From NCBI GenBank assembly GCA_013400155.1, contig VXBM01000194.1, positions 995,603 through 1,059,602 on the forward strand: DNA of 64,000 bases, in the 5' to 3' direction. The position numbers and the translations under genes are program-made. This document shows, piece after piece, positions 1-9,595 of the stretch. Position 1 is the first letter of the stretch; each line of letters begins with the position of its first letter. The notes beneath the pieces were generated by a model. The model saw only the letters and a list, made by a program, of their open reading frames with translations. It had not been told where the DNA came from and did no database searches. The stretch is from Helopsaltes ochotensis. Lineage: Eukaryota > Chordata > Aves > Passeriformes > Locustellidae.

Positions 1-936
1 AGAGCTGTGGAAAATTATTTTCTAAAAGAGGTGATGTTTGGTGTTGGTGATTATGCTGGAGAGGTATACAAGCAGTCTAGATGCATCTCAAAAACCTGAA
101 ACATCACTTCAGATCAGCACATAAAATGTTTGAAGTGTACAGTTTAATTATTTGCCCTATTTGAAATTTATGGCACGTTTTATAAAAGTAGAATGTGTAT
201 ACTGGGATGCTGTAAGATGTAATTTCTGTAATTTCTGTACAGCTTTGCTAAAGTTAGGGATGTAGTGTTAAGTGAAAGTGCAATATGTCGTCTTTCTCCA
301 TTTCTAAGAAGAAATTTGTTGCAGGTTTGTTTTGTTTCTTTTTCCCTAAAACCATACTTTAGTTCAAACAACAATTAACATTAAGAACAATTGCATATGA
401 TGTTAACATCATGTGTAATAGATAATGGAGGATGAATTATTTCTTCTGATTAGGTAAACTTGTATATTTAAATATTTTACATTCTGAGTATCTAAAAGTG
501 CCATGCATATGAGAAATAGATTGTTCATTTCAGCTGCACTAAAACAGCCCAAGAAAATCCTCCGTGGGTTGAATCCTGAGGCATTGGCTTAATTTTGTAT
601 TCAGTTCTTTGGGCAAGAAGCCCTGCTAACCCACAGAACTGACGCCATCAGGAAATACAAATATGTAAATGTCTGGTATTTCTCAGATTCTGTCTCTGAG
701 AAAGTTTTCCTTGAGAAAAGAAAAAAGTGAATTAAAACTTCTGTGAGGCTTTTGCAAGTAGACCTACTACATTAGGTGAACAGACTTGACCTTTTACATA
801 ATGAAAACTTGAAAAACCACAGGAAAAGTATGCAAAAGGTATGTGTTTAAGATATTATGATGGTCGGAAGCTTGTACTGTTCAATGCAATACTGCTTTGA
901 TAAACAGCCATGAACTTTCTTTAACTAAAATTTCAG
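1..936 (+). other. MOCOS: MOCOS intron, 3' part (upstream exons outside the window)
   Basis: This is AT-rich non-coding sequence before the first recognisable exon. I searched for an earlier MOCOS exon here and found none. It ends in a usable acceptor: a branch-point-like TTAAC at about 921-925, then AAAATTTCAG immediately before position 937. No repeat family is recognised. The assignment follows from the exon next to it. Confidence 0.75.
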
Positions 937-1041
937 GTTGTGGGTCCATGTAGCAGATGTCAAATAATCTGCATTGATCAACAGTCTGGGGAACGAAACA
1001 AAGAAATTCTGCAGTCCCTGTCTGCTGCCAGAGGTAGAAAG
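937..1041 (+). CDS. MOCOS: Molybdenum cofactor sulfurase, penultimate coding exon (MOSC domain)
   Basis: This 105-bp, 35-codon exon is phase 0 at both ends and is bordered by TTTCAG and by GTCAGT. Its translation begins VVGPCSRCQIICIDQQSGER, which I recognise as the vertebrate MOCOS segment around the conserved GPC-x-RCQ cysteine pair and the ICIDQQ motif of the C-terminal MOSC domain. MOCOS is a cytosolic, PLP-dependent enzyme. Its N-terminal NifS-like domain takes sulfur from cysteine, and the C-terminal MOSC domain holds the molybdenum cofactor, giving the sulfurated cofactor needed by xanthine dehydrogenase and aldehyde oxidase. Only the C-terminal end lies in this window; the aminotransferase-like part is upstream. 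The donor has C at intron position +3, which is weaker than the usual A or G. The frame stays open for 101 further codons into the intron. The exon identity is secure by motif; the exact donor is inferred from phase agreement with the next exon. Confidence 0.94.
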
Positions 1042-1892
1042 GTCAGTACAGTACTTCAAAATATCTGTAATGAAAGATATAGTGGCTTTATTGCATGGGT
1101 AGTGAAATATCTGCTGAGAGAATATTCACTGTTAAATTGTTACCATTTTGATTTTTTCTGTAAAAAGAGGGTACACTTACAACCCAGATATGGCACGGTT
1201 TATTTCTATAAAAATGCTCAATACATTTTTTTATTCAGGAACAGTCTATTAATATGCATTGGTTTTCACTGTGCTTGCTTTTCTTCAGTAGGTACTTCGT
1301 TACAGTGTGTTTATTTTGGTCTTAAAAAACACAAGCTGATGCACTGATGTCTTTTGCAAAAAGGAATAGGCTGAAAAATCAGAAAGTCTTTGAAATGATA
1401 CAGTTGGTGTGTAAGACTAAACTTCATTCTTACCCTGAGAAATTAGTTAGCAGGGAAAACAGAGAAAATGTGAACACAGTCAAAGTGGAGCGTAATTGCT
1501 TAGGAAAGTGACCAGAAAGTATGTGTGAAATACAGGTGTTTATTTGAGGTCCTGCTTCCTGAGGTTGCATTGCTTCTTGGAATTGAAAGCGCTCAGATGA
1601 TGGCTAGACAGTTCGGCATCCCAAAAGCTCCACAAATCTCCTCATATGTATTTATTTAGCTGCAAATCCTTATTCAAAATTCATTGCTTCCTGTTGGTTA
1701 AGCTTCTGTTAAAGTGTCTCAGGCAGTCAGGGCTCGGGAGCCTTGCCAGTACCCGCCAAACACCAGAGACGGGCACAGCACTGGCACAGAGCAATAACAA
1801 ATAGGCTGAAAATCATTCAACCAGACAATGCACAAACAAGTTACAAACACTGCACTCTATGTTTGGCCAAAAAAAAAAAAAACCACCACCCT

Positions 1893-1898
1893 AATAAA
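1893..1898 (+). promoter_or_regulatory. Candidate intronic poly(A) signal (AATAAA)
   Basis: A canonical AATAAA hexamer lies about 850 nt past the donor of the MOCOS penultimate exon, just after an A tract. It could serve a truncated transcript if the weak donor is bypassed. Nothing in the sequence proves use, and AATAAA is common by chance in AT-rich DNA. Confidence 0.25.
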
Positions 1899-1975
1899 TT
1901 GATTCGTCTCAGTGACTCATTAAGCAAACAAAGGGCTTTCTTTTCGTTGGCTGTTATCCTTGGTGAATAGCTCCT

Positions 1976-1996
1976 CTGGCTCCGTGTCGGAGCCAG
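1976..1996. repeat. Perfect GC-rich hairpin, 9-bp arms and 3-nt loop
   Basis: The arms CTGGCTCCG and CGGAGCCAG are exact reverse complements around the loop TGT. The hairpin sits at the start of a GC-rich patch (about 1970-2160) inside the MOCOS last intron. Its function is unknown. It could be a fold in the pre-mRNA, a symmetric protein-binding site, or chance. Confidence 0.6.
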
Positions 1997-2582
1997 CCCA
2001 GTGCAGTGAGCTGGGGAGAGGCGCAGGCAGGGCCGGCTGTCGAGGCACAGCTCCCCGCTGACCTGAGGTGACTTAGGCTTGCACTTAGCAGGCTCTACTG
2101 CGGGTCACCACAGAACGTGGGCCTTTGTGAGATGAGCTCCTGGCCACGGTGGGTAGCCTGAAGACAGGGGCCCTTTCCGAGTAATGGTGAGCCACAGCTG
2201 CAGCATCTGGGACACTTCAGAGCACATTTGGGCAGCCGGGACAGGGATACTTCCTGCTGCCACATGAGGTGTAATATGCAGAGGACTTTTTCTATCCTTA
2301 TGGGTTTTACTGGGTTATGACTTGAAACCTCTGTAGAGAGAAAGCGCTCTGTACTCAGCGAGAAAACGGCAACAATACCTTACTCAGGGTGCAGATTCTC
2401 AGGAGAGGCAAAACATCTTCTGCATGTTTCCCACAGCACAGATGAGCTCTTCTTTCATTCTGATTAACTCAACGAGAGTTAAAGAGATTGAAGAGATTTT
2501 CTTGATGCACTGCTAGAACCAAGCGGCTCATTCAAACAGGACTAAGGCAAAGGGAGCAATCCAGCCTCTGGAGAAGAAGCTG

Positions 2583-2676
2583 GCGCCTGATAAAAGCCGC
2601 ACGGCGAGGCGAGGCAGGCGCTGCTGATCAGCGCGGGGGAGTGCTGTCTCTCCCTCAGCTGCGCCGATATTCACGC
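2583..2676. promoter_or_regulatory. Intronic CpG cluster (possible cryptic promoter or enhancer)
   Basis: I count eleven CpG dinucleotides in about 94 bp, in an intron that is otherwise AT-rich and CpG-poor. The cluster includes the 10-bp palindrome GCTGATCAGC at 2623-2632, with GCGC steps beside it. It is too short for a standard CpG island call. A regulatory role is inference only. Confidence 0.35.
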
Positions 2677-3989
2677 TGCAGAGACATGGGCACTCAGCCT
2701 TTTTCATTTTTTCCCAGCCTTCAGCGCTGCTGGCAGATGGGGCCTTGTGAGCAGGCCCTGCTCTGCGTAAGGGTGAGTCCTCTGCCTTGGCTGATGATTG
2801 AAAGGGAGAGTTTGAACTGGTAGCTTTGGCTGGTCTGTTCTGAGAAGACCTCCGAGGCCATCCCTCCTGCAAGTCACCTCTGTGGTGATGGGCACCGGCT
2901 GATTATCAGTGAGCAGCACCCAGAAAGGATTATGGCATTTTTATTGTGCTCAGCAGACCTAACAGAGGACGTTGATCCAAACCTTTCACAGCTCACAGTG
3001 GGGAGAAAGAACATCGAGTTCATGTGACTGTGTTAAATCGAAGAGCTAATCCTTTGGTGACTCATATCTCTACCGTGTGCTTTTCTGCTAAGGAGTCATC
3101 TAATAGACTTAATTTTCTTTCTTTCTTTTTCTTTTTATCAGATGCAGATTCAGTGAAGGAATTCAGCAGTGTTTATTCCCCTCTGTCAATAATCTAATTC
3201 AAATTGCAAAAAAAAAATTGCAGAAAAATAAGATTTAAGATCATTTCCCAGGTTTTTGAAAAGCTGCTGTAGCAAATTAATTGCCAAAACATTAAAGATA
3301 CTGCACATAGAAAAGAGAGCCAGATGTCAATATTTACCATTTCATTTTGTTTTTTCCAAGAACACCAACCTGAAAAAATTACATTGAAATTTATCAAACA
3401 AGTAGCCCAAGTAGCAGCACTGCCAATGAACTTCAATAATGAGCTAAATAATGTAAGGCTTCTAAGGGGTAGTTCAATATTTATTTCTAAAATCCTGTTT
3501 TTCTCCATTCCTCTGAGACTCTGAGAACCTGGTGCTTCAAATTGAAAGATGGAGCCTTTGCATACATGGATTACAGCTGAAAATCAGAACCAGCTACTGT
3601 AACTAGCCACACAAGCAATTTGCATCTTTCCTGATAAATGTAAATCATGGTGCTGAAGCCTTGCCAGCTACTTTTTATGAAACCTTTCATGTCACTGCTT
3701 GACATGAAATGTAAACACCTCTATGGAGTGAACTTGCACTCTGCTTTCTGAAGAAACACTCATAAAGGATTCCTGCTGTAATTTTTGACTGGAAAGGAAA
3801 GATGAGCCCTCCTCGTGTGACAGGGTGCTCTCTGTTACTGCAAGAGATTAGGAAAGACTAGATGACTCCATTAAGCAAATGGCCACATGCTGTTTCACAG
3901 GCCTCACCACCTGATGCAAAACACACATGGATGGAAAAGGGAGAACACAGAATTTCTGCCTCTCTTTGGTGTTTTGCAGATGCCGTTTA

Positions 3990-4005
3990 GCGCTAATGAT
4001 AGCGC
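3990..4005. repeat. Short inverted repeat GCGCTA/TAGCGC
   Basis: Six-base arms flank the 4-nt loop ATGA. They sit in a stretch (about 3950-4200) of more balanced base composition than its surroundings, which could be a conserved non-coding block. Conservation cannot be judged from one sequence. Confidence 0.4.
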
Positions 4006-5582
4006 AAGCCCTGTGGGTAGATTTGCAGCAGTGCTATAAGCTGGGACTTGCTGTCAAGGTAGCAAAGGGAATTATTACATTAGCAGTCTGCCCTGGTCTA
4101 AATGTAAGGATAGCAGTACATCAAGGGAAATCCATTACGTTTGCACATGCCTTCATACTTGTGTTTTTTCCTGGGGGCTGTTGATCCTCCTTCATGTATC
4201 TCATTGTGCCTTGGGAGAGCTTCTTTTCCTGCAGAATTAGATGCCATGCCTCTGGATTGCTTACTGAAATGTTAGCAAGGATAGCAAATGACCTCTCATA
4301 TCTGATGAGTCATTACCATTATTTTCATAGTAATGCTGGGCTTTACACCATGCAGTGCTTTTCATTCAAATATCTGGAACATTTGAGAACAGTGGTTGTT
4401 GTAATTAATAGGACTCCAAAATAATAGGCCTCTCTTTTCTCATTGGTGGCTGAACTGGAAAATGCATTTATTTAATGTGGTGCAAAGGAAAATCAGTTCT
4501 TAAGGAAACATTCTACAGTCCAGGTATTTTTGACAGAACAATATGCAGTTTTATTGACACCAGCTTAAAAATATCCCTTTTTCCAATATAAAAAATCAGC
4601 ATGTCAAAAGTTAGTACTTCCACTCCCTTACTTTGTAAGGCTTTAGCTTCTAGTAAATCTAAAGCTAATAAAACATTAATACATTAAAAAAAATCAATTT
4701 TAATAATTGCATCTCCCAAATCTTTGGATGAGAGGGAGGTTATGTTATTCCATGAATAAATGATCAGACCTGGACAGGTAAATTTATCTGATGGGATATG
4801 GCAGCTGAGAGCTGCATCTGGGGGCAAAATCAAGAACTCATCCATCCAAAGCTTGGTATTAGCATGCAGTATGATTTGTGTGCTTGTTACACATTCTAGC
4901 AGGGTATTTCTCTACCAGGTTCCAGTCTGTGTTAACTGATTCTTAAGGAGCTGTAGCTCAAAGGCATCTCACCTCAGGCCTTTGGCAGATGTAGCCCCTC
5001 AGCTTTCTGTCTTACAAAAGGGGATAGTGCACACAGGGTATTTCTCTGTCAGTGAATTTCTGAGCAGAGTATATTACTGTTGATCCAGTAAATGAACTTG
5101 AAACAACATGCAAGAATGACAGCATTTCACAGCTCCTCCTTTAAGTGAGTGTGATGGCTATCATATGATTCACTGTTGGCAAGAATATGTATGTTCTGTC
5201 TATTTCTCCCAGCAGTGAAGTGGTCTGCTTTTTCCTAATCAAGACGCTTTAATTTTTTTTATCCTGTAACATTTTACAGTTGTGGGAAGAGTTTCCACTG
5301 CCAGATAAAGCCACAGAGCTCATAGTCTTGCACTCCCTGCCCAGTTCTTGGTGTGTTTTGGGAAGATTATATGCAGAATAAAATGCCCTTGAAGTCACGA
5401 AAAGGTAGCAGCAGCAGGCAGAGATTATGCGGTTCACTGTAGTAACTCTGCAAGCTGTAATTTCTGCATCTGAAAACCTAATTTTTCATCAGAAATGTGA
5501 GAAAGGCCGATTTCTACATTTTGTCTTTTTCTTGAAACAGAGCTGAAGTGGCAGATGCAGCTTTTGTGGTTGCTTGGCGGGG

Positions 5583-5595
5583 GTGTGTGTGTGTG
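5583..5595. repeat. (GT)n microsatellite, short
   Basis: A GT dinucleotide run of about six and a half units within the MOCOS last intron. Confidence 0.7.
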
Positions 5596-5724
5596 ATTGC
5601 TATTATCAGCACTTGCTGAATCACTATTTGTAATTATTGAAAAAACAGGGAAATTTCCTTAAAAGATGTTAAATCCACTTCTGGCAATCACAGGCTACAT
5701 TTTGGGCTTAAGAGCATTCACCAG

Positions 5725-5740
5725 AAAAAAAAAAAAAAAA
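5725..5740 (+). repeat. A16 homopolymer
   Basis: An uninterrupted run of sixteen A residues followed by GAAAAAG. No retroposed body or target-site duplication is visible upstream, so I do not call it a processed-gene tail. Confidence 0.7.
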
Positions 5741-8295
5741 GAAAAAGAAGTTGGCAATTCCAAACAGGCACGGCATTATTACTAAAATATGTATACCATC
5801 AGTATATCATCACCTTGGAAACTCCTTGGGCATTACTCACTGAAAAAAACACTGAGACTTCAGATGCCCAACCAGAGAAGAAAAATACTAAGGACCAGTA
5901 TTAAAACAGTATTTCAGAATTCTTGAAGACAAGATGCATTCAGATATGCATTTTCTTAAAAAATTCTGAATGTTTTAAGATGCATTAAAAACAATCCTGC
6001 TAAATAATTTTCAATAACAACAACTGGTAAATTAAGTTCTTCACAGTGAACAATCTGCCCAGATTTATTTTAAGATACATCAAGATGACAATACAGTAAA
6101 TATAAATAACTTCTCATGCATCAAATAAGCTCATTTACATGGATGAGTTATAAAATTCCTTCCTGTGTGAAATGTGGTGTAGCATGAGCAACTATTAATT
6201 TTACAGTATTTGTTTTATAATTGCCTGATTTTTTAAAGAAACAAGATCATGGCAACTGTCATTTTTGCATTAGGGTATAGGAGGTGAATCCAGCTTTATA
6301 ACCACACGGCTGAAAAATACATCATTTATGCCAATAAAGAAACTTGTTAACAAAAGAGAGAAAAGCAAAAATGGAGAAATAAGACTATGTACTTTAATAT
6401 TTTAAATGAAACAGTTACTAACATAGCTAACAGTTACTGTTACTAACAGTTACCAACACCATTACAACCATCAACACCATGGTTGATCCAGCAGAGTCGC
6501 TGTGCCAGAGGGCTGGGATCTCTCAGTGCTGCAGTCATTCCTCAGCATTAGCTTCAGAATCCTGACTACAAGGATGTACCCTGTGTCCACCAAGCACTGA
6601 CAACATTATAGCCACTGGTACCCAGAAAGTGCCAGCAGTAGGATAGGGCTGATGGGTCCAGCTCATGCCCTACACATGCCACATGCCAGTGAGATGAAGG
6701 AATAGCACAGGTAGCCAAAAATACCTAAGCTCGGGGCCCATTTTTCTCATTGATGTTTAGGATTATAAGTGAAGCATAAAGACTCAAATTCAGGGTCTGA
6801 GGCTATGTTTGGTTAGATTTCTGCTTTACAGCATCTCTCTCACTTGGGAGTAGGTCTCAACCTTATCTGTCATGAATTCATCAAAGACTAAGAGCTGTTC
6901 TATGTAACCTCATTGCTGCAACTTTATTTAATTACACAGTGCAAGAATAGGAGACAACATACTGCCTTCATATTTAGTCTGTGAAATATGCTCCCTTAAT
7001 CTATTTTTTTTAATTGCAATCCCTTTTACCTATTTTTTTAACCTGCTCTAAATGTAATTCACTCAATTTCAGGATCATTGATCTGAACAATGACAGAAAA
7101 TGTAATCAGGAAATAGAAAAGGATAATAGAATTTTGTTTTTAAGTAATTTTGTTTGCTTATTTGTTTACTTTACACTTCATAGTGAGTTGTGCATTTTGA
7201 CTGTAGCCTAACAAAGCAAAATACTTTTTTTTGAAACCTGCAAAAAGAGACAAGGATATTAATATTTGATTCCAAATATTAATTGGGAATATTCGCAATA
7301 TTCTCAGTTCCAAGGTTCTCAGTTTAAAGAGCAAAGACTTTCTGAAGTCTAAAAATCTGTTATCAATTAACATGGTGTTCTTCAGTGTTTCTTTTTTTCC
7401 TACTTCACATAATTTTGATTAACTATTATCTAATTCTTTGGAAAATATTGTCATGAGGTGACAAATCTTTTTCTTGCATATTTCTAAATTCTCCACTTCT
7501 GGAAAATAAAACCACACCAGTCTCTTCCTGTGACATTTCCAGATCACACTCAAACTGTAACACTCAACTGCTTGAAATCAAGACCTTACATAAGAATGCA
7601 GACACTCAGATCAGGTCTTTGGTGCCTGTGAGGTTTGCATGGTCAGTGGGCAAAGTGGATATTTCATTCCTCTTTTCTTTATTACTCAGTATCCCAAAGA
7701 CATATTCTAAGTATTTCTAATATTTATGCAGGATGGATTCACAGATAATGACATTTAACAAGTGGGAGCAACAATAAAATAAACTTTCTGAGTATTTTCT
7801 GTAAAACAAACTAAAATATTCATGGAAACAAATGAAGGGAAACTCACAGAGGCTAGGCCTTAACTTCTGTTAACAAAGCAAGTAATTTATGGTAGGAGAT
7901 GCAAGACTTCCTCACTGTTGGAACATACCAGTGTTCCCATGCTGCAGAGCCTTTGTTTGTGACAGTACATTAACTGTCAAGGAGCCAGAGCAGACATTAA
8001 ATAACAAGATTGTGAGGGAGTATGAATTACATATATGACACTATGGAGCTCATGATGAAATACTGTGTTATTTATCCACTTACTTAAGCTATTCTTCTTG
8101 AATAGCATGGCATTAGCTTCTGTTTACCTATTATAATTAATGAGTTAAGAATGTTCTGAATTACATGGACATGGTACATACCTTCTTTTCTTTAGCAATA
8201 TTTTTCTCTTAAGCATATCTGGGTTGTGAGATCCTCTATAGATTTGATTACTCTAATATGTGTTGCATCTTAATAAACATTTTGCTTTATTTCAG

Positions 8296-8442
8296 ACAAA
8301 CTTTGGCATATACCTGATGAACCAGCCATTGCTCTCATCCTTTTCAGATATTTTATCAGTTGGGTCTCAAGTACTTCCAGTGCTGAAGGAGAATACAGAA
8401 ATTCATCCTCCGACATCCAGTGAAGAAAAATGTTCAGGATAG
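8296..8442 (+). CDS. MOCOS: Molybdenum cofactor sulfurase, last coding exon with stop
   Basis: This exon has 48 codons plus TAG, entered in phase 0 after the acceptor TTTATTTCAG. The translation starts TNFGIYLMNQP and contains SVGSQVLPVLKEN, which is the typical end of vertebrate MOCOS. The final residues after it (acidic, Ser/Pro-rich, ending EEKCSG) form the poorly conserved tail. The exon completes the MOSC domain, whose last beta-strand region carries the GSQV motif. Splicing exon 937-1041 to this exon gives an uninterrupted frame with the expected order of motifs, so this gene end looks intact. I see no frameshift or early stop. Confidence 0.94.
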   Translation, partial: TNFGIYLMNQPLLSSFSDILSVGSQVLPVLKENTEIHPPTSSEEKCSG

Positions 8443-8503
8443 ATTTTTTGGTGGAGATGAAATTTTTATGCAACTACAGGGAGAAGTCAATAGTCAGTTA
8501 CTC

Positions 8504-8526
8504 AAAAAAAAAAAAAAAAAAAAAAA
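8504..8526 (+). repeat. A23 homopolymer in the MOCOS 3' UTR
   Basis: Twenty-three consecutive A residues start 61 nt after the MOCOS stop codon. Internal oligo(dT) priming at this site would create false 3' ends in cDNA data. Confidence 0.8.
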
Positions 8527-9160
8527 GCTTCCACTCATTTACTTCTGGTAATTTTCTATTTGCAGTAAATCTTATCAGATAGCAAAACTGTTGATAATTA
8601 CAGCTCACCTACATGTTTTTGCTTGTGATTAGGTTGCAGCAGCCATAACTCTATTTTGCACAATTGCTTCAGGATGCAACAGGTTTAATCAAGTCTTACT
8701 GGTGGATGACTCCCCAAACAAGCCTAACTTTGTTGTCAGAAAGCCACATCTCAATGAAGGAAAGTAAACACAATAATACACTACTTCCTTCTACTGCTTT
8801 GTCAAAACCCCAATTAGGAGAGAGGATGCTAGATGTATTTTAGAAACAATGTGGGTGGGAAGAGAACAGTGGGAGAGTAGCAGTGCATTCAGCTTTTCCA
8901 AAAGGAAACTGAACGCGATGTGTAGACAGTCTGAAAGCAATGGACAAAAAGGGGAATTATTGGGAAATCTGTGTCTCCCCCTTCAGAAGTAGGGGGATGC
9001 CAACAAGGCACAAAGATAATGAGGATTCAGGATGCTATTTGCAAAACATATTCCCTGTGAAGGAATTCCATCCATTTGTTCTCAGTTTCTTTCTCTTCCA
9101 TTTGTTACTTTTCCATCTGTTTCATTTTATGTGATGTCTTCCCTGGAATTTTTTATGTAA

Positions 9161-9242
9161 TGGTGTCCCTGCCTATGGAAGGGGAGTTGGAGCTAAATGA
9201 TCTTTAAGGTTCCTTCCAACCCAAGTCATTCCATGATTCTAT
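9161..9242 (+). mobile_element. CR1 LINE, 3'-end fragment
   Basis: The sequence follows the standard avian CR1 end: a GTGTCCCTGCC-like start, GGAGTTGGAGCTAAATGATC, then TTCCTTCCAACCCAAG and the diagnostic tail ATTCCATGATTCTATGA. It is 5'-truncated to about 80 bp. CR1 is the main avian non-LTR retrotransposon and ends in short ATTCTATGA-type repeats rather than poly(A). This copy lies within the probable MOCOS 3' UTR, in the sense direction. Confidence 0.88.
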
Positions 9243-9566
9243 GAGTTCCACACTCTTGTTTCCTTATATGTTTATAGATGCTGGCACATTATTTCTACTT
9301 AGAGACTTTTCAAGTAATACAGTAGTTTTCTATACCAACGTTGTCCTCAGCAATGGCCACTTAAGGGAACTCTTGAAAGTTTGGATGCTTTCCATCATGA
9401 ACAGGTCAAAGTATTCTTTATTCTTAATCTTTGTTCATTTCATAATGCCCTTCTTAAACAGCTGTTGGAAGCTCCTAAAAAAGACTCAAGCTTTCTGATT
9501 TCTGAGAGCAAATGTCTGAAACCTAAGACTTACTCTGAAATATCAATTATTGTGAAAAATACAAAA

Positions 9567-9576
9567 AATAAATAAA
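9567..9576 (+). terminator. MOCOS: Candidate MOCOS poly(A) signals (overlapping AATAAA)
   Basis: AATAAATAAA gives two overlapping canonical hexamers 1.1 kb after the stop. They are the first canonical signals downstream, with GT-rich sequence about 40 nt further on. Transcript ends would settle this. Confidence 0.5.
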
Positions 9577-9595
9577 GGAAGCCACAGAGTAAAAA

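Larger units (their letters stand above)
1042..8295 (+). other. MOCOS: Last intron of MOCOS (7.25 kb)
   Basis: This intron joins two phase-0 exons. It is mostly AT-rich, with no coding exon and no CR1 copy that I recognise. Local features are an A tract at about 1870-1883, an intronic AATAAA at 1893-1898, a perfect hairpin at 1976-1996, a CpG cluster at 2583-2676, a short inverted repeat at 3990-4005, a (GT)n run at 5583-5595, an A16 tract at 5725-5740, and degenerate CAGTTAC repeats near 6411-6457. The 85-codon and 76-codon open frames at 3927-4184 and 4194-4424 match no protein I know. The intron ends in a pyrimidine-rich acceptor, TTTATTTCAG. Confidence 0.85.
8443..9595 (+). other. MOCOS: Probable MOCOS 3' UTR
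   Basis: This stretch runs from the MOCOS stop to the first good poly(A) signals, overlapping AATAAA hexamers at 9567-9572 and 9571-9576. A GT-rich stretch (GTCTGTGTAA) follows at about 9615. Upstream I see only weak AGTAAA variants. The stretch includes an A23 tract at 8504-8526 and a CR1 3' end at about 9161-9242. The end point is inferred; an earlier cleavage site cannot be ruled out. Confidence 0.5.

Noticed and set aside
4302..4309. CTGATGAG, resembling a hammerhead ribozyme core
   Set aside because: No following stem II and no CGAAA segment at the needed spacing.
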